Source: Ochlerotatus camptorhynchus | Lineage: Eukaryota; Arthropoda; Insecta; Diptera; Culicidae | Direction of reading: 5' to 3' | Length of the DNA: 64,000 bases | Assembly: GCF_037179485.1 (NCBI RefSeq) | Contig: NW_027040579.1 | Coordinates: 1,729,001 to 1,793,000 of the forward strand | Shown: in pieces, positions 41,821 to 53,101 of the stretch | Layout of the letters: each line of letters starts with the position of its first letter | Numbering within the stretch: position 1 is the first letter of the stretch | Made by a program: the position numbers and the translations under genes | The notes under the pieces: generated by a model | What the model saw: the letters and a program-made list of their open reading frames with translations, nothing else | What the model was told of the DNA's origin: nothing | Databases searched by the model: none

Positions 41821-43476
41821 CACTGATAGGCAAAATAAAGTGCCCACCCCATCATTTTTGAAATTTCTCTCATTTATTTGGTTCAAATTCAAATAAACAC
41901 ACCGTAGTCTGTTTCGATGTCTTACCTTTATTATTCTTTTAAAGTTACACCTATGGAATACTGAAAATATAAAGTTTTACTTGAAGTAAAAGAAAATCAA
42001 TTTGGATTGAAAAAGAAAACAGTGACAAAAAAAAGTGCCCACTTCAAAAATCGGTATGTTTTCGATAAGTTTCCATCGGAAAACCCCTCGATTGTTTTTG
42101 TTTTGAAAGTTTGACATGTATTGAAGCAAACGGGTGGAACTGGTGCATTTGTACACGTGATCGCATTTGAATCAGTTGAAAAAAATGGAGGACGTAGTGA
42201 TTTCGAAAGCAATTCCCGTGTGTATCCGAAAATTGGTTGTTCGTGATGTGCAAAACGGTGAATCGCACCGGTCTGTCGCTAGGAAGTACAATATCAGCAA
42301 AACAGCGGTCGGGAAAATTCTGCAGAAAATGAAATCGTTCGGATCAGTGGTGGATCGCCCTGGCAGAGGCAGGATGCGCAAAACGGATGCGAGAACGGAC
42401 ACCAAGATCATGCGTGAAGTGAAGAAGAACCCGAAGGTAACTGTCCGCGAGATCCAGGAGGCTCTTCAGCTAACAGTTTCCAGTCGAACTGTTCGTCGCC
42501 GTCTCGTAGCACAGGGGTTGAACAGCAAAGTTGCTCGGAAGCGCCCATTTATCAGCAAGGCAAACAAAGTCAAACGGCTTAAGTTTGCTAAGGAGCATGC
42601 TGATAAGCCCCTAGAGTTCTGGAAAACGGTTCTCTGGACGGACGAATCAAAATTCGAACTGTTCAACCGGAAGCGACGGGTTCGTGTGTGGTGTAGATCG
42701 GGTGAGGAGCTTCAGGAGCGCCACATACAAGGCACGGTGAAGCATGGAGGAGGAAATGTGATGGTCTGGGGGTGCTTTTCGTGGGGTGGAGTGGGAAGCC
42801 TGGTGAAAATCGACGGGATAATGACGGCAGATTCCTACATCGACATCCTGCGGGAAAATCTGGAAGTTTCGCTGATCCAGACGGGCCTTGAGGAGAAATT
42901 CGTATTCCAGCAGGACAACGATCCGAAGCATACTGCCAAGAAGACTAAGTCTTTCTTCCGGTCATGTCGAATTAAACCACTGGAATGGCCTCCACAAAGC
43001 CCGGACCTCAACCCCATCGAGAATTTGTGGGCGATTCTCGATGCCAGGGTTGACAAAACTGGTGTTACCAATAAAAATAACTATTTTGAAGCCCTGGAGC
43101 GCGCCTGGGAAGAACTAGATCCACAGCACCTGAAGAATCTAGTGGAGAGCATGCCGAAGCGCCTGCAGCTGGTCCTGAAGGCCAAAGGAGGACACATTAA
43201 CTATTAGGCTGGTATTCTTTTACTTTATTTTATGTTTTCTGGAGTTAAAATGCAGTGGGCACTTTTTTTTGTCACTGTTCTTTTTTACACCCATTTTGAT
43301 TTTTTTTTCTTCGAGTCAGTCTCTTCTTTTTATCTGGTATTCTATAAGTGAAACTTAAAAAGAATATAAAGAATAAGATATAAAAAATACTACAGTGTAT
43401 TTACTTTAATTTGAACCAAATAAATGAGAGAAATTCAAAAAATGATGGGGTGGGCACTTTATTTTGCCTATCAGTG
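41821..43476 (+). mobile_element. Full-length Tc1 element with IR/DR ends
   Basis: A 1656-bp element with TA at 41819-41820 and 43477-43478. The outer ends CACTGATAGGCAAAATAAAG are matched nearly base for base over about 70 bp. A second, inner inverted block AAAAAAAGTGCCCACTTC (about 42027-42045) / GTGGGCACTTTTTTTTGTCAC (about 43255-43276) repeats the GTGCCCAC core of the outer block. Each end therefore has two directly repeated binding-site-like motifs about 200 bp apart, the IR/DR layout known from Sleeping Beauty-type elements. With an open transposase frame it looks young. Confidence 0.92.
42185..43207 (+). CDS. Tc1 transposase (DD34E), apparently intact
   Basis: 340 aa from the ATG at 42185 (MEDVVISKAIPVCIRKLV), the standard Tc1 length; an in-frame ATG six codons upstream is also possible. 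Two HTH motifs of the paired-like N-terminus are visible (GESHRSVARKYNISKTAVGK and VTVREIQEALQLTVSSRTVR), separated by a GRPR-like PGRGRMRK. The catalytic triad: Asp in VLWTDESKFELF, Asp in FQQDNDPKHTAK, Glu in SPDLNPIENLWA, with 34 residues between the last two. The glycine-rich box is GGGNVMVWGCFSWGGVG. No disruption. It moves the surrounding 1.66-kb element by cut and paste; activity is inferred from intactness only. Confidence 0.95.
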   Translation: MEDVVISKAIPVCIRKLVVRDVQNGESHRSVARKYNISKTAVGKILQKMKSFGSVVDRPGRGRMRKTDARTDTKIMREVKKNPKVTVREIQEALQLTVSSRTVRRRLVAQGLNSKVARKRPFISKANKVKRLKFAKEHADKPLEFWKTVLWTDESKFELFNRKRRVRVWCRSGEELQERHIQGTVKHGGGNVMVWGCFSWGGVGSLVKIDGIMTADSYIDILRENLEVSLIQTGLEEKFVFQQDNDPKHTAKKTKSFFRSCRIKPLEWPPQSPDLNPIENLWAILDARVDKTGVTNKNNYFEALERAWEELDPQHLKNLVESMPKRLQLVLKAKGGHINY

Positions 43477-43539
43477 TATGTTATGTCTCGAAATCTTGTC
43501 CATATAAGATGTTGCTGTACAATATGAAAACAGGAGCAG

Positions 43540-43990
43540 GAAAAGGGATGACGTTTAGAGGCTGGAATTTTATTTCTGATGCCATTTTGAAATCCAAGAT
43601 GGCGGTAATTGGTTAAAAAAACGGTCAAATACCCTAAAATATCGATATTTTTGGAAAATGAGGAAGGATATCATTAACAGACATTATGGGCATCCAGATT
43701 GGGAATGACGTGTAGAGGCCGGAAATCGATAGCAGATGGCATTTCGGAATTCAAGATGGCGGCCATCGGTTCAACAAAAAAAAACTGTAAAATAACCGGG
43801 CCGGAAATCAATGCCAGAAGTCATTGTTGAATCCAAGATGGCGGCCATCGGGTCAAGAAAAACTGTCCAATACTCTAAAATATGAGTATTTCCGAAAAGG
43901 AAACGTCCTGGAAATCGATTCCAGATGCCATTTTGGCATCCAATATGGCGGCCATCAGTTCAATAAAAACTCTAAAATAACTGCAAAAAC
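43540..43990. repeat. Repeats of the AAGATGGCGGCC type, copy set 1
   Basis: Three or more imperfect units of about 100-120 bp, each with GCCGGAAATC or TGGAAATCGATTCC, GATGCCATTTTG, a TCCAAGATGGCGG and a run like CTGTCAAATAC-CTAAAATAT. The same family forms 53825-54650. It is noncoding; open frames across it are by-products. Confidence 0.75.
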
Positions 43991-44130
43991 TTACAAATAT
44001 GGAATTCCACATGTACACTAGCGCTGCGTAGTGTGAGAGTTCTGAACTAATATGTCCACCATCCGAAAGGACTTGGTCACATGAACAACTTTGCTGAAGA
44101 CAGCAACTTTCTGTACGGCCAAAAAATTGA
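43990..44130 (-). repeat. Dispersed repeat copy, inverted
   Basis: Inverted match to 41690-41815 (CACATGTACACTAGCGC, CCGAAAGGACTTGG, GCTGAAGACAGCAACTTTC). Together with 41640-41820 it brackets the Tc1 element and the AAGATGGCGG repeats. Confidence 0.7.
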
Positions 44131-44536
44131 TTCCACATGACATCGGTAGATTTCACTTCTAGTATTATTTTAATGAGATAAATGAATGAAACATCTTTAA
44201 ATTAAATGTACTTCCAACAATTCAAGAGAAAAAGCTATGTTTGCCTAATATGTTGAAAAAATTCCAAACCTATCAGTCCCTTGTTGCTAATACACGCATA
44301 ACTAGATAATTTCAAGATATGAATAAGATGTAATTCTTCATAGGATATACGTTATGATCATCCCAGGATGCCATCAGAGTTGCTTTCAGGATTCCTCAGA
44401 ATCATCTTATAATTTCTTCTGGCTTCCCTTGAAATTTCCGTCCATAACAACCTTACAAATTATCTTTTGGAATCCCTTCTTGTAAATCCTAGAATTTATT
44501 CTTCAATTATCTTATAATTCTCAATCATTCTATTAA
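44131..44536. other. Unassigned AT-rich interval
   Basis: No gene or repeat recognised. Sequence of similar TTCCTT/GAATTC-rich style follows the foldback at 48290-48560, so this may be one continuous stretch of DNA split by that element. Confidence 0.35.
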
Positions 44537-47500
44537 CACTCCGAATACGATGCCTCCGAAAAACGTGTAACGGCAACTTTGCAATGGCATAACTTAGCCA
44601 TTTCTTAATCAATTTCAAAAATTGTGGTACCTTTAGAATTCCTAGGGTTTGTAGATGATTTTGATTGAAAATAAAGTCGTCTACTTTTTTAAAAAAACGA
44701 AAAGAGTTGTTACACGTTTTTTTGAAAGGTGTGTTTGTAGGGTTTAGCAAGTGGCGCAAGATCTGTAATTTAGATTATGGGCACTAATGTTCCCAATTAG
44801 TCAAAATACAGTCATGTTTCCTATAAATTGATCCTGGAGACAACGGAACGGTCCTCGAAAAATCCGGAACATCCGTAAAAGTGGTCAATCCATGAACCTG
44901 ATCCTAGAGCTCTGCGGTTTTTTTTTTTTTGAAAACATTAGGAACTCTGATATAAAAAAAAAATATTTGGGGTCGTGACATAAACATGTACCTGGATGGC
45001 CATAGAACCGTCCTCCGAAAGATCCGGAACATCCGTAAAAGTGATCAATCCATGAAACTGATCCTAGAGCTACGCATTTTTTTAACATAAGGATCTGTGT
45101 TATAAGAATGAAACAGATGGCCATCGGACCGTCCAGCGGAAGATCTGGAACATCCGTAAATGTAGTAAATCCACGATCCTGATCCTAGAGCTCCGCGCTT
45201 TTTTTTTAATTTAGGAACAGTGATGATAGAAAGAATTTGGGGTTGTGACATAAACATGAACCTGGATGTTCATAGAACCGTCTTCCGGAAGATCCGGAAC
45301 ATCCGTAAAAGTGATCAATCCATGAAACTGATCCTAGAGCTACGCGTTTTTTAAGGGGGTATTCCCAATCTTTTGCCTTTTTTCGGCCTGTTTTTCAATT
45401 AATTTTTTTTCAAGGAAAATGAATAGTAATGCGCCTAACTCTTTGGGATTCTTGTTTATTGAACATTAAAGTTTACAAATAAATTTTTTTCGACATAAAA
45501 AAAGACATTATTGACGTCACAAAATGGCGACAAACAGACCCCTGTTCGCCGCAAACGCCTGGACGGGCGAAGACTTTTCTCTGAAACGGCTTCATCTGAA
45601 ACAGATTTCGTGATGAAATTAATAATCTGCATAAGATTCTCTGGAGCTTCTCCCGTTGGCAGCAAAAAATCTTGCAAATTAACAAAATGGCGGCCATATG
45701 AAAAAACAGGTGATTTTTAGCCCGCTTTTTTGCAGCTTTAAGGTGCTTCAAACAATGTTAAATGTTAATATTTTTGGCTGAAAGTGGGAGAAGCTCCAAA
45801 GAATTTAATAAGGAACAAAATGCGCAAAGATTCAAGTCAATATCTCTTATAGTTTCTGAGAAAAATCTTCGCCCGATAAAAAAAATGTGGTTTCGAGAAA
45901 AACGCGTTTAAAGTTTTGACTTTAGATAAAACCATTTGGGGGTTCTTACCATTAGTCAGCTATGCCTGGACACCGAATTCGCTGATCGGAAAACGGCTTG
46001 GGGGGATGAAAGTATATAGTCTAAAGTACAAAAAAACGTGAAAAACAAAAATTTGATTTTTTGAAAAAAAGATCGGGAATACCCCCTTAACATTAGGATC
46101 TGTGATTTCCATCGGACCGTCCAGCGGAAGATCTGGAACATCCGTAAATGTAGTAAATCCACGATCCTGATCCTAGAGCTCCGCGTTTTTTTTTTAAATA
46201 TTAAGAACTGTGATGATAGAAAGAATTTGAAGTTGTGACACAAACATGAACCTGGATGTCCATGGGAACGTCCTCCGGAAGATCCGGAACATCCGTAAAA
46301 GTAGTCAATTCATGAAATTGATCCTAGAGCTCCGCATTTTTTTTGAAAAACACTAAAAACTGAGATGATAGAATGAAATTGGGGTCGTGACATAAACATG
46401 GACCTTGATGGCCATGAGACCGTCCTCCGAAGATCCAGAACATCCATGAAAGTGGAAAATTCACGAAACTGATCCTAGAGCTCCGTGGTATTCTTCAAAA
46501 CGTTAGGAACTGTGATATTAGAATGAATTTGGGATCGTGACATAAACATGGACCCAGATGGCCATCGGACCGTCCTCCGGAAGATCCGAAAAATCCGTTC
46601 AAGTGGTCAATGTATGGAACTGATCCTAGAACTCCACGGTTTTTTCGAAAACACTTGGAACTGACATATATAAATTAATTTGCGGTCGTGACATAAACAT
46701 GTACCTAGAAGGCCATATGACCGTCCTTCGTAAGATCTAGAACATCTAAACTGATCCTAGAGTTTTACGGTTTTTTTTTTAAAGCATGTGAAACTGCGAT
46801 ATAAGAAAGAATTTGGGGTCATGACATAAACATTCGAACTGTGATATATTAATGAATTTAGGATCTGGACATCAACATGAACCTGGATGGGCATTTGACC
46901 GTCCTCCAGAAGATCCGGATCATCCGTAAAAGTGGATCATCCATGAAACTATGAAAAAACAGTGGTTTTTTTTTCGAAAACTCTTGGAACTGCGATTTAA
47001 GATAGAATTAAGGGTCGTGACATAAACATGGATCCGGATGGCCATGGGACTGTCCTCCAAAAGCTCCGGAACATCCGTAAATTTGTCATACTATGAAACT
47101 GATCCTAGAGCTCTGCAGTACTGTGTGATCCAGTGGTTTCTTATATCACAGTGTTTAAATATAAGAAACCACTGGATCATTTTTACGGATTTTTCGTATC
47201 TTCCAGAGGACGGTCCATGCTTTTGTTACGACCACAAATTCTGTCTTATATCACAGTTCCTAATGGTTTTGAAAAAACTGCGGAGCTCTCCGATCAATTT
47301 AATTGATTGACCTCTTTTACTGATGTTCTGGATCTTCTGGAGGACGTTCCCATGGACATCCATGTTCATGTTTATGTCACAACCCCAAATTATTTCTATC
47401 ATCACAGTTCCTAATGTTTTCAAAAAAATAACGTGTAGATCTAGGATCAGTTTCGTGGATTGATCACTTTTACGGATATTCCTGATCTTCCAGAGGACGG

Positions 47501-48274
47501 TCCTATGGACCATCCAGCTTCATGTTTATGTCACAACCCCAAATTCTTTTTATCATCACAGTTCCTAATGTTAAAAAAAAACGCGGAGCTCTAGGATCAT
47601 GATTGTGGATTGATCACTTTTACGGATGTTCCGGAGCTTCCGCTAGACGGTCCGATGGCCATCTTATCCATGACCCAAATTCATTATTATTTCACAGATC
47701 GTAATGTTAAAAAAAAACGTGGAGCACTAGGATCAGTTTCATGGATTGTCCACTTTTACGGATGTTCCGGATCTTCCGGAGGACGGTCCCATGGCCATCC
47801 AGGTACATGTTTATGTCACGACACCAAATATTTTTTTTTATATCACAGTTCCTAATGTTTTCAAACAAAACCGCAGAGCTCTAGGATCAGGTTAGTGGAT
47901 TGACCACTTTTACGGATGATCCGGATTTATCGAGGACCGTTCCGTTGTCTCCAGGATCCATATATACGAACCATGACTGTATTCTGGCTAATTGTGAACA
48001 TTTGTGCTCATAATCTAAATTACAGATCTTGCGCCACTTGCAAAACCCTAAAAACACTCCTTTCAAAAAAAAAAAAAAAAAGCGTAATAACTCTTTTCGC
48101 TTTTTAAAACAGTAGACGATTCTATTTTCAATCTTTTCACAATCAAAATCATCTACAAACCCTAGGGATTCTAAAGGTACCACCATTTTTTGAAATTGAT
48201 TAAAAAATGGCTAAGTTATGCCATTGCAAACTTACCGTTACACGTAAAGTTTTTTACCCACCGTATTCGGAGTG
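44537..48274. mobile_element. 3.7-kb foldback element with tandem subrepeats, TTAA flanks
   Basis: Outer ends CACTCCGAATACG and CGTATTCGGAGTG are flanked by TTAA (44533-44536, 48275-48278). Each arm has about 280 bp of unique sequence (for example CCTAGGGTTTGTAGATGATT on the left, inverted near 48150). Inside are tandem units of roughly 120-160 bp containing ATCCTAGAGCTC, AACATCCGTAAAAGTG, GTCGTGACATAAACATG and ACCGTCCTCCGGAAGATCCG. About a dozen units run in one orientation (44800-47130) and about five in the opposite (47190-47960). The turn lies at about 47115-47190, a hairpin of CCAGTGGTTTCTTATAT and its inverse. No coding capacity. A 732-bp TTAA MITE (45355-46086) interrupts the left arm. 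The TTAA target suggests a piggyBac or Kolobok-type mover. Confidence 0.82.
45355..46086. mobile_element. 732-bp TTAA MITE with GGGGGTATTCCC ends
   Basis: Ends GGGGGTATTCCCAATCTTTT and AAAAGATCGGGAATACCCCC, flanked by TTAA at 45351-45354 and 46087-46090. Removing it with one TTAA restores a normal foldback subrepeat (GCGTTTTTT-TTAACATTAGGATC). The interior is noncoding. It is younger than the foldback array around it. Confidence 0.9.
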
Positions 48275-48576
48275 TTAAAATTATTTCCATAATTATGTGT
48301 AAGTTACCCTTTGAAAATTCATCTTTGAAATAGTGCTAAGAATTTCCTTGGCGTTCATCCCAGAATTGTCTTGGAAATCTTAACAGACCTATTAAGGAAT
48401 TCTCTGATTTTATTAGGAAAATCCCTTGATATTTAGTTAGCAACGTATTTTCTAAGGATTCCCTTTATATTATCCTCATAACGTTGAACTTTTTCTCAGC
48501 ATTTGTCAAAAGATCTCTTCTGAAATCCTTTGAAAATTATGTCTTTTGATCTCACAACTACACACTGGGGGTTATT

Positions 48577-48730
48577 CCGAGAGTTGCAGTGACTTTTGTC
48601 TCTAGTGAAGTGAGACAAATCACGCCGTGGTGACGTGACTCTTCATGTGACTTGAACAGAGAGTCACCACGACGTAACTTTTCTCACTTCAGTAGTGACA
48701 AAAGTCACTTCGACTATCGAAATAACCCCC
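48577..48730. mobile_element. 154-bp MITE with GGGGGTTATT ends
   Basis: Ends GGGGGTTATTCCGAGAGT and ACTATCGAAATAACCCCC. Inner palindromes GTGACTTTTGTC / GACAAAAGTCAC and TGGTGACGTGACTC / GAGTCACCACGACG fold the element almost completely. A 3-bp ACT flanks both sides, but a longer duplication cannot be excluded. Confidence 0.75.
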
Positions 48731-49437
48731 ACTGCACTCTTTTGGGTCAAAAGTTATCCGAAATAATTGTCTATGTCTCAAATAACAACGTTGGTTTCAT
48801 CATACTGCTGCAGACCATGAATTAGGCTTGGTCTTCAAAAGTTCGATAAAATTTATAATGTTACTTGGAATATTTCACCATATTTAACTGTTTCCATTAA
48901 ACCGAGAAAACTACGTAAGCCATCCGGAAAAAAAAACCCTGAAATAACCGGGATTTTAACTTATCACTAATACTAATAAATTCAAAAATACAACCATGAA
49001 GTCTTTATTTCAAGTGCCTTCGTTTTGAACACATGTTGGGTTACTATTCATCAGCAAGCTTTCGTTAAATTCTATGGTATCGTTTCTTGGATGAAAACTG
49101 CTCTCATTATCCGACTGGCTATCTTCATATTTATTTTGGTCATTTCGTCGCAACATGCACAGCGCACTGGCTGCGGCAGCCTTTTTAATTTATTTACACT
49201 ACAATGAACGAACAAAATCTATTGCTAACACAGCGTTAAACTTTGTATCAACAGTGAAATGTTGAGTATTTGTTTTATCTCGCGTAAGGAAGAAAGAAAA
49301 TCTGGATGGACAGCACCAGCTTTCGGAGGAAAGATCGGAAAGAGAAGCTTCGCTTCTGGCATATCTCACTAACTACTACTACTACTACTACAACGGGACA
49401 GAGTATTTCTTGTTCATACGATATCACTACTAGGGGT
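48731..49437. other. 3' flank of secreted-protein gene 2
   Basis: No separate gene. It contains the 3' UTR of the minus-strand gene, with candidate minus-strand AATAAA sites near 49130 and 49190, and a (CTA)n tract at about 49373-49391. Confidence 0.45.
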
Positions 49438-51263
49438 CTAGATCAGGTTGAATCTTTCCGGTTCCGGTGGAATGATGTCGAGATTAAGCGGTGATCGCTT
49501 GACGGTGGCAGTTGCTTCGACCGGGAGGTATGCATTCGTTGGAGTACAGGTGATGACCGTTTCGGTTAGTCGTTCTGTAACGGTTACGGTGCGAATGGAG
49601 GTGACTTCCCCTGGTGCTGGAAGGTAGGCATTGGCGGGCTTGCAAACGGTTTGTGAAGCGGGAGGCAGAGTAACGGTGGAGTAGATGGTTGGGGTTACTT
49701 CCAGCGATGGAGTTATAGTGATGGTTTTCGTTCCTCGGGAGGTGATGGTCAGTGCTGGAGCCGAGATTGTAGTAGTGCTGGTCGCTCGTGGTGTTTCCGT
49801 ACGGGTGATGGTGTTGGTGGTACTGGCGGTAGTTGTGATCACGTTGGTTGGAGTCAAAGTTCTGGTAACGGTTGTCGTCGGTTCAGTTGTCTGGACAACG
49901 AACGATGGCGTGATGGTTCTAAAATAGAGAAATTGTTAAGCCTAGAAACAAGGGATGTTACTATAGAAATTACCTGGTGATTGTCCGTGTGGCAGCCGTT
50001 TCCTGAACGAAGAAGGACGGCGTAATCGTTCTGGTTTGGGTGTTTGTTGAGTCTAGTGTGATCAGTCTGGTCGATGTGGGAGTTATAGTACGGTCTACGG
50101 TTACTGAATTCAGGTAGGAGAGTCTGGTTGATGTGGGTGTAACGGTTCGATTAACGGTGACAGATACTGCATAGAATACGTTGGTAGAAGTGGGAGTCAC
50201 AGTTCGGTTGATGGTTGCCGCTAGCTCGTAGAAGACGTTGGTACTTGTTGGAGTGACCGTCCTGTTTACTGTTACCGATGGAAGGTAAAACAGACTCGTG
50301 GATGTGGGAGTCACCGTTCGATTGATAGTTACAGAAGGTAAATATTGAAGGTTTGTATACGTGGGAGTTATGGTTCGTGTAAGTGTAACCGAATCTAGAT
50401 ACTCTAAGCTGGTATATGTTGGAGTGATAGTTCGGGTAATGGACACTGACGGCAAGTAGGATAAAAAGGTGGACGTTGGTGTGATGGTCCTCGTGACCGA
50501 AGTACTGCTGGCAGTGAAAACACTGGTAATGGTGGGAGTTACAGTGCGAGTATTCGTAACGAAAGGAGTTTGGCTGATGACGATCGTAGTCGTTGGAGTT
50601 ATAGTGCGAGTCGTAGCAATTGGCGATCCACGAGAAGTAATGGTTGTTGTTGTAGGAGGCAATGTTACTGTTGTGGTACTTGGTTTAGGTCTGATGGTAG
50701 TAGTTACATCTGGTTCCGGAGGAAGATAGGAATTGGTGTTTCCACAGAACGGCCTAACACTGGTTGTAGTTTCCGTCACTGTCGTCGGAATGGTCTGTGT
50801 AACTGTTTCCTTTTGGATCTTCGTTTGAATTGCGGTCGATACTATGGTCTCGGTTTCTGTAGCCGTTTTTGTAACTGTTCGCGTCTCCCACGGACACGAT
50901 GGAGTACCATCTGGGTAACCACAAACATCCGGTCCTCCTTCGCATTTTGGCTCGAATGCAACTATCGGTTTCTCGTTGGAGTATCCTCTGAAAACGTTTT
51001 CCGATTCACTTGGTTCGATCACATTCCTGAACTGTTGTGCCGCCTGTGCTGCTTCCTGGTCTTGTCCGAGTTCCAGCAACGGAATGTCCGCCCGACAGAC
51101 CGCCAGCAGTGATACGATTGCCAGAAGGTGAAATTTCTAACAGTGGAGAGAAAATAAATGTACATGTTAATATTAAATATTTAATAATGTTAGTATGCCG
51201 GTAAAGTTCTAAAAATTCAAGCAAGTGATCGCAGACCAGGAACTTCACCTTGAACGATGACAT
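49438..51263 (-). CDS. Secreted Thr-rich protein with 19-residue tandem repeats
   Basis: Three exons on the minus strand: 51263-51249 (MSSFK), 51136-49974, 49918-49438. Introns are 112 bp (51137-51248, GTGAAG...GTTAG) and 55 bp (49919-49973, GTAATT...TTTTAG), and both junctions keep frame; 552 aa. The signal peptide continues KFHLLAIVSLLAVCRA. The N-terminal domain has Cys residues (KCEGGPDVCGYPDGTPSCPW) and TVTKTATETETIVSTAIQTK. Then come about ten copies of a 19-residue unit such as NRTVTPTSTSLFYLPSVTV, offering N-x-T sites for glycosylation. The C-terminal third is TRT/TITP-rich with NAYLPAPG and NAYLPV. Likely an extracellular, heavily glycosylated beta-repeat or mucin-like matrix protein; the exact role is unknown. 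Related to the 194-aa protein at 38150-38795. Frames on the opposite strand are shadows. Confidence 0.85.
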
Positions 51264-51402
51264 GGCTGTTGACTATGCACCGGTAGACGCTACTCTTCGA
51301 CCGATGTCTGATGGTTGACTGTTGCGAATTAGAATTGCTAATGCCCCCTCTGTTAATCATAGCATCCATCCCGGAAGATCCACCGAACAAAGGATTCGTT
51401 TT

Positions 51403-51410
51403 CTTTATAA
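51403..51410 (-). promoter_or_regulatory. TATA-like element of secreted-protein gene 2
   Basis: The minus strand reads TTATAAAG about 145 bp upstream of the start codon, followed by a leader without upstream in-frame coding. Candidate core promoter only. Confidence 0.4.
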
Positions 51411-52389
51411 ATCGCGAAAATGTTATAGCAAAAGGCCACCAAATATCAAACAGGTTCATTCAAACCTGCCGGTACAAAACCGGCTTTGACGTGTTCGTTG
51501 TATTGTTTTCTACTTTTCTTCAGCATGGTGCTCATCTTTGCCATATGATAATAGGATGATAAATATTTGACAAAACTACAGCATCGCAGATCCAACGACC
51601 TTCAGTGGCTTTTATCACGTTCGGGCTGTGTCTGCACGGTTGGCACTTGTTTGTCAAGTTGCACCTAATACGCTTCTCCTATAAGTACGTTCTGAACGAT
51701 ACATATGCACCTAGGTATGTGAGAACTTGGACAACTGGTAGATGATTTGAAAAAACCACTACCAAGGCAACCAGGCAACGAGGAGTTGTTGTACAAATTA
51801 CATATTCTGCTCAGGCTGATAACCTATTTAAATCAAGTCGCTAGATAACGGTTGAGTAAACTGGATCGTGCATGCACAGATGCATCAGAGATATGGAGAA
51901 ATGTTGAGCGTTTTCAGATTTTTGCATCTAGATTATGCAATGTGACCAGCTTCTGTTGTTACATAAATTAACTCAACAATTTATACGTTGTGCATATAAA
52001 TAATCATTTAATGTCATTCAGATTCGAAACATGGATAAGATATTTTTTGGTTTCGTTTAGCGCGTGGTCATTGCCAGACATTTTTTTCTATCGGTTTGAA
52101 TGCTGATATTTTGTTCACTGTTCTCAGCTGTTTACCGAAATAATTATGAACATGTCCCATGCATCTCAACATTTATGAAGATGTTAGTGAATTAGTCATT
52201 CAGTGTTTATGATTTCATTTACGTGCAAGGGTCTTTTTAAAGCAAAATGCTTGTTTATTCGTTAGCAAAAGATCTGAGATGTTTGTGCTGTTACAATTGA
52301 TGTTACCGTTGGAAACTTTAATATGCAATACGTTTGCTATTTCAGTGCCAGTTTTTTACGTTTATAACAGGTTGTTTTTTCAGACATGC
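51411..52389. other. Unassigned intergenic, upstream of secreted-protein gene 2
   Basis: No gene recognised. It may include regulatory DNA of the minus-strand gene. Confidence 0.4.
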
Positions 52390-52730
52390 CCAAGATCTCG
52401 TGGCATTACTGCCGAAAGTGTGAAAACAGTCCAGAAAATTTGACACTTTTGGAAGTTAGCCTATTCTTGAGCGATCCAACAATATCCCTACTGAACTCAA
52501 GCTTTTCTGAAGTTAATATTGTATGAGCTTAGTTTACATTTTTTTCAAAAGTGATTTAAAAGTTTTGTAAAATTCAGTACTGTTCAAAGTGATTTTGAAC
52601 GTGCTAAGCTCTTCTGAAATGGTCCAGTACTTTCCAAAGTGATCCTAAGCTTTTCTCAAGCTATTTAGCACTATCTGAAGTGATTATGAACGTTTTCAAC
52701 GTGATTCCATTTTTTCCCAATGACAATCCC
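52390..52730. repeat. Degenerate GAAGTGATT minisatellite, short array
   Basis: Units of about 20 bp around TTTCTGAAGTGATTC / CAGTACTTTCCAAAGTGATCC. The same repeat forms the much longer array at 58265-59960. Confidence 0.7.
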
Positions 52731-53101
52731 ATACAAATTCTCTATCGCAGTAGCCAGAACGTTCATTTTCCTATGGTTCTATAACTCGATATCAAGTTAT
52801 TGGACATCAAGTTGTGGAGAGTTGACTGTTCTTCATCTATGTTGCCAAAATCTTTTTCGATGTGTCACAATTTAGTACTAATTTGGCCTAGCGATAAGAA
52901 TCATTACTCCATTTAGCGATTCCTGTTGAAAAACTATTGCAGAACTCGTGGAAGTGAGGAGAATTTCCCGGTTCCCAACAAAGCGAGAATCACGTCAACA
53001 AATTCCTATCTATTCCCTAATTTATCTGCATTTGGACGCGGTTGGTGCTTTTATTGCCTATCGTGTATGAGATCACCAGTTTTTATACATTGCAGATGCT
53101 A
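52731..53101. other. Unassigned interval
   Basis: No gene. The 70-codon frame at 52926-53138 runs into the composite repeat and has no domain. Confidence 0.4.

Noticed and set aside
49685..51112. Long plus-strand frames opposite the Thr-rich gene (49685-49927, 50469-50729, 50570-51112)
   Set aside because: They are antisense shadows of a repetitive coding region; the minus strand has the signal peptide, spliced frame and protein repeats.
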